A stretch of DNA of 64,000 bases from Anisus vortex (Eukaryota > Mollusca > Gastropoda > Planorbidae), in contig OX421503.1 in the NCBI GenBank assembly GCA_949126835.1, positions 154,001-218,000 on the forward strand, written 5' to 3'. The notes under the pieces are model-generated. The model searched no databases, was not told where the DNA came from, and saw only the letters and a list, made by a program, of their open reading frames with translations. Below, in pieces: positions 60,221 through 64,000 of the stretch. Each line of letters begins with the position of its first letter. Position 1 is the stretch's first letter. Both the position numbers and the translations under genes were made by a program.

Positions 60221-60874
60221 GTACTGATTGTTCTCATGCCGGGCACTGATTGTTCTCATGCCGGGTACTGATTGTTCTCATGCCGGGTACTGATTGCTCT
60301 CATGCCGGGCACTGATTGTTCTCATGCCGGGCACTGATTGTTCTCATGCCGGGCACTGATTGTTCTCATGCCGGGCACTGATTGTTCTCATGCCGGGCAC
60401 TGATTGTTCTCATGCCGGGCACTGATTGTTCTCATGCCGGGCACTGATTGTTCTCATGCCGGGCACTGATTGTTCTCATGCCGGGCACTGATTGTTCTCA
60501 TGTCGGGCACTGATTGTTCTCATGCCGGCACTGATTGTTCTCATGCCGGGCACTGATTGCCCTCATGCCGGGCACTGATTGCTCTCATGCCGGGCACTAA
60601 TTGATCTCATGCCGGGCACTTATTGCACTCATGCATGGGATTATTGCACTCCTGCCGGGCATTTATTGCTCTCATTGAGGGCACGATTTGCTCTCATGCC
60701 GGGCACTTATTGCACTCATGTCGGGCACTGATTACTCTCATGTCGGGCACTGATTGCTCTCATGCCGGGCACTGATTACTCTCATGCCGGGCACTGATTG
60801 CTCTCATGCCGGGCACTGATTGCTCTCATGCCGGGCACTGATTGCTCTCATGCCGGGCACTGATTGCTCTCATC
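60221..60874. repeat. 22-bp minisatellite
   Basis: About 30 units of 22 bp containing GGGCACTGATTG, then TTCTCATGCC in the left half and CTCTCATGCC in the right half. A run of degenerate units with GATCTCATG, GCACTCATG and CATGGGATTATTG lies between, at 60,600-60,730. As the period is not a multiple of 3, no long frame results. Confidence 0.95.
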
Positions 60875-61775
60875 AGCCAGCTTCCACTTCCAGATAATCT
60901 GATAAAGTGTGAATAGGTTAAAATTCTTCAATCTACGATGGACAATCTACATGGACTAAACGCAAAAGTTTTATAGAAAATACATATATGAGGAAAAACA
61001 ATAATTTATTCAACATTGGTACAAGGCGAGTATGCATTTAACTTTTGTCACGATTGTTCAAACAACCTGAGCATGACCAGTCCTTAAGCACTCGCTTGTC
61101 TGGTATTATGGAGTGACGGCAGGCCTTTAATATTTAGCTTGTCTAGTAGCTTGTAGAGCTATATATACTGAAAAATGTCAATATTTACATTAGCCCGTTA
61201 TTTTATGTGTGCTTATTCATGTGTTTGTGTGTATGTTTTTGTTATGTGGTTGAATTTAAAATCTTAAGTTTGAAAATTAATTACAGATTTTTGTATTTTA
61301 TGCTATATGCGACATTAAATAATTTCCAGCAGCTCAATGAAGGACTATCTAAATAGTAAATACCAAAGTGAATATATTACTAGTTTTGGAAATTTATACA
61401 AAATTACATTTATAATTTATTAATGAAATTTACCTTGAATCCAAATATGAAAAGCTAGATTACGTCAGCATTTTAAGACGCTTTAAACTTTAAACCATCA
61501 TCTAAGTCAATTCTAAGTTAAGGATCCAATGCAACATTGATTGTCTGCATTTCTCAGATTTTGACCATTTTAAAGCTATAAATCTTATCATATCCTAAGT
61601 AGGCACTATAAGCAATATTGACTTACTTCTACGTGGTGTTGAACCATTTCCCGATGTTGAAAAAGCAATATTTGATTTTAGATGTTGCCAGACACCTGGC
61701 CCTTTTCCTATCTCGGGTACCACTGTTCCGTTTCCCATTCAATGTTTCTACGACGGGCAATCTCAAATAATCTCA
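60875..61775. other. AT-rich sequence, no gene seen
   Basis: No recognisable exon, repeat or RNA gene. Confidence 0.5.
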
Positions 61776-62012
61776 TTAATTAAGAGTATGTGCTCGGTAC
61801 ACCTTCCTGGCTAAGGCGTCCGTTATCTGGTATCTATAGACTCCTGCATGACCAGGAATACAATCGAAGGTGATATCTACTCTATGCCTAGAAATAAGAT
61901 CAATAGCGTACCGGTACGAGAAAGTCCCTCGGGCCAGGTGCAACAAATATGAAAATCTGCTCACCGCCATCTTGAGCAGAAATCTGAGATGGTCTGGGTA
62001 CACGGTAAGCAT
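61776..62012 (-). pseudogene. Retroelement RNase H domain remnant
   Basis: The minus-strand frame contains ISRHRVDITFDCIPGHAGVY followed by ITDALARKVYRA. This fits the RNase H block W(V/I)PGH.G..GN..AD.LA of non-LTR retrotransposons with an RNase H domain. The W of WIPGH is C here, and GNE.AD has become RYQITD, so the aspartate may be kept but the GN motif is lost. The N-terminal catalytic part is not visible. This piece is 3' of the LINE tail described next on the same strand, so it is a separate element. Confidence 0.6.
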
Positions 62013-62044
62013 TATAAATACTATACTATATTACACAGTGTAGA

Positions 62045-62365
62045 GAGGTAATAAATAAATAATAATAACGGTGCTTATATAGCGCATATCCCGTTGGTGA
62101 CAGTTCTATGCGCAGACGACAGTTACAGAATACAGACAGACAACGAAATATATAGTAATACGCTAATTCTGCTGACGAAATAGGTGAGTCTTCAGCCGGC
62201 TCCTGGAGGTGTCATAGCTAGGGCTCTGGCGAAGCTGTAGTGGGAGGTGATTCCAAGCGGACGGTCCTGCGTAGGAAAATGAACGTAGAAACAGATGAAG
62301 ACAGAAGCAAAGATGGCAAGAGAGGACCGACCTATCCATTAGTAACACCAAAAGGGCGGGAAAAA
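62045..62365 (-). mobile_element. Second LINE 3' end, truncated, minus strand
   Basis: The minus strand reads SFSYAGPSAWNHLPLQLRQS then RSRLKTHLFRQQN and stop. This is the conserved C-terminal motif of many LINE ORF2 proteins (FS..GP..WN.LP...R....F...LKT.LF). The 3' UTR follows with CAACGGGATATGCGCTATAT then AAGCACC and an ATT-type microsatellite tail (62,045-62,070). The 5' side is cut at the boundary with the 43-bp repeat. The GCGCTATATAAG motif (62,074-62,085) is shared with the SINE at 53.1 kb. Confidence 0.8.
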
Positions 62366-62367
62366 AA

Positions 62368-64000
62368 CGTGATAAGTATAAGGGAGCTATAAGTCCACAT
62401 TCCGTCCCGACCGTGATAAGTATAAGTTAACTATATGGCAATATTCAACATGACCGTGATAAGTATAAGTTAGCTATAAGTCAACATTCAGCAAGGCAGT
62501 GATAAGTATATCGTAGCTATAAGTCTACATTCAGCAAAACCGTGATAAGTATATCGTAGCTATAAGTCTACATTCAGCAAAACCGTGATTAGTATAAGTT
62601 AGCTATAAGTCAACATTCAGCAAGACCGTGATAAGTATATCGTAGCTATAAGTCTACATTCAGCAAAAACGTGATTAGTATAAGTTAGCTAAAAGCTTAT
62701 GTCAACATTCCACCAGACCGTGATAAGTATAAGTTAGCTATATGGCAATATTCAACGTTACCGTGATAAGTATAAGTTAGCTATAAGTCAACATTCAGCA
62801 AGGCAGTGATAAGTATATCGTAGCTATAAGTCTACATTCAGCAAAACCGTGATTAGTATAAGTTAGCTATAAGTCAACGTTCAGCAAGACCGTGATAAGT
62901 ATATCGTAGCTATAAGTCTACATACAGCAAAGCCGTGATTAGTATAATTTAGCTATAAGTCAACATTCAGCAAGACTGTGCTAAGTATAAGTTAGCTATG
63001 TCAACATTCAGCAAAACCGTGATTAGTATAATTTAGCTATAAGTCAACATTCAGCAAGACTGTGCTAAGTATAAATTAGCTATGTCAACATTAAGCAAAA
63101 CCGTGATTAGTATAAGTTAGCTATAAGTCAACATTCAGCAAAACCGTGATTAGTATAATTTAGCTATAAGTCAACATTCAGCAAGACCGTGATAAGTATA
63201 TCGTAGCTATAAGTCTACATTCAGCAAGACTGTGATAAGTATAAGTTAGCTATAAGTCAACATTCAGCAAGACTGTGATAAGTATAAGTTAGCTATGTCA
63301 ACATTCAGCAAGACCGTGATAAGTATATCGTAGCTATAAGTCAACATTCAGCAAGACTGTGATAAGTATAAGTTAGCTATGTCAACATTCAGCAAGACTG
63401 TGATAAGTATAAGTTAGCTATAAGTCAACATTCAGCAAGACTGTGATAAGTATAAGTTAGCTATAAGTCAACATTCAGCAAGACTGTGATAAGTATATCG
63501 TAGCTATAAGTCTACATTCAGCAAGACTGTGATAAGTATAAGTTAGCTATGTCAACATTCAGCAAGACTGTGATAAGTATAAGTTAGCTATGTCAACATT
63601 CAGCAAGACTGTGATAAGTATAAGTTAGCTATGTCAACATTCAGCAAGACCGTGATAAGTATATCGTAGCTATAAGTCTACATTCAGCAAGACTATGATA
63701 AGTATACGTTAGCTATGTCAACATTCAGCAAGACTGTGATAAGTATATCGTAGCTATAAGTCTACATTCAGCAAGACTGTGATAGGTATAAGTTAGCTAT
63801 GTCAACATTCAGCAAGACTGTGATAAGTATAAGTTAGCTATGTCAACATTCAGCAAGACTGTGATAAGTATATCGTAGCTATAAGTCTACATTCAGCAAG
63901 ACTGTGATAAGTATAAGTTATCTATGTCAACATTCAGCAAGACTGTGATAAATATAAGTTAGCTATGTCAACATTCAGCAAGACTGTGATAAGTATAAAT
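62368..64000. repeat. 43/41-bp minisatellite running off the window
   Basis: About 38 units contain GTGATAAGTATAAGTTAGCT and CAACATTCAGCAAGAC. Two length classes occur: 43 bp with GCTATAAGTCAAC and 41 bp with GCTATGTCAAC. Sequence variants include TATCGTAGCTATAAGTCTAC. The left end is degenerate (GTAAGGGAGC-like, CCACATTCCGTCCCGACC); the right end lies beyond the window. Confidence 0.95.

Overview
The window looks like nuclear DNA of a metazoan, most likely an invertebrate. A gastropod mollusc is my guess, with low confidence. The reasons are spliced exons with GT/AG borders, an AT-rich background of introns and intergenic sequence, tRNA-derived SINEs, CR1/L2-like LINE remnants, ZMYM1-like hAT transposons and many minisatellites. 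Nothing looks prokaryotic: there are no operons, ribosome binding sites or CRISPR arrays.

Layout. Positions 1 to about 44,563 are one huge GC-rich satellite built on a 21-bp unit (core GCGCCGACCTACC), arranged in higher-order blocks of about 1.0, 1.4 and 3.4 kb. Because 21 is divisible by 3 and four of the six frames of the unit lack a stop, the array is full of long open frames on both strands. I treat these as by-products of the repeat, not as genes. Near the right edge a 463-bp solo LTR with a 5-bp target duplication (GCGCC) sits in the satellite. It was later copied once, together with about 1.07 kb of satellite, as a 1,538-bp tandem duplication.

Positions 44,564-53,632 are a mosaic: four SINE copies of two tRNA-headed families, a 33-bp minisatellite (46.6-48.3 kb), one von Willebrand factor A exon with a frameshift (48.4-48.6 kb), a decayed hAT transposon on the minus strand (48.6-49.66 kb) and a 15-bp minisatellite (51.1-52.7 kb) split by a SINE.

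Positions 53,633-58,975 hold the best gene. A membrane-spanning exon and a terminal tail exon join in matching phase across a 4,969-bp intron, which carries a 2,068-bp hAT element with perfect 8-bp target duplications and a CR1/L2-like LINE 3' end nested in it. The protein would end in one transmembrane helix and a tyrosine-rich cytoplasmic tail of about 80 residues. Its ectodomain exons were not identified.

Positions 58,976-64,000 are mostly minisatellites of 16, 18, 22 and 43 bp, with a tRNA-like sequence, an RNase H remnant and a second LINE 3' end. The mobile elements are linked: two SINE copies share a tRNA-like head but have different tails, and each tail matches the 3' end of a different LINE fragment in this same window.
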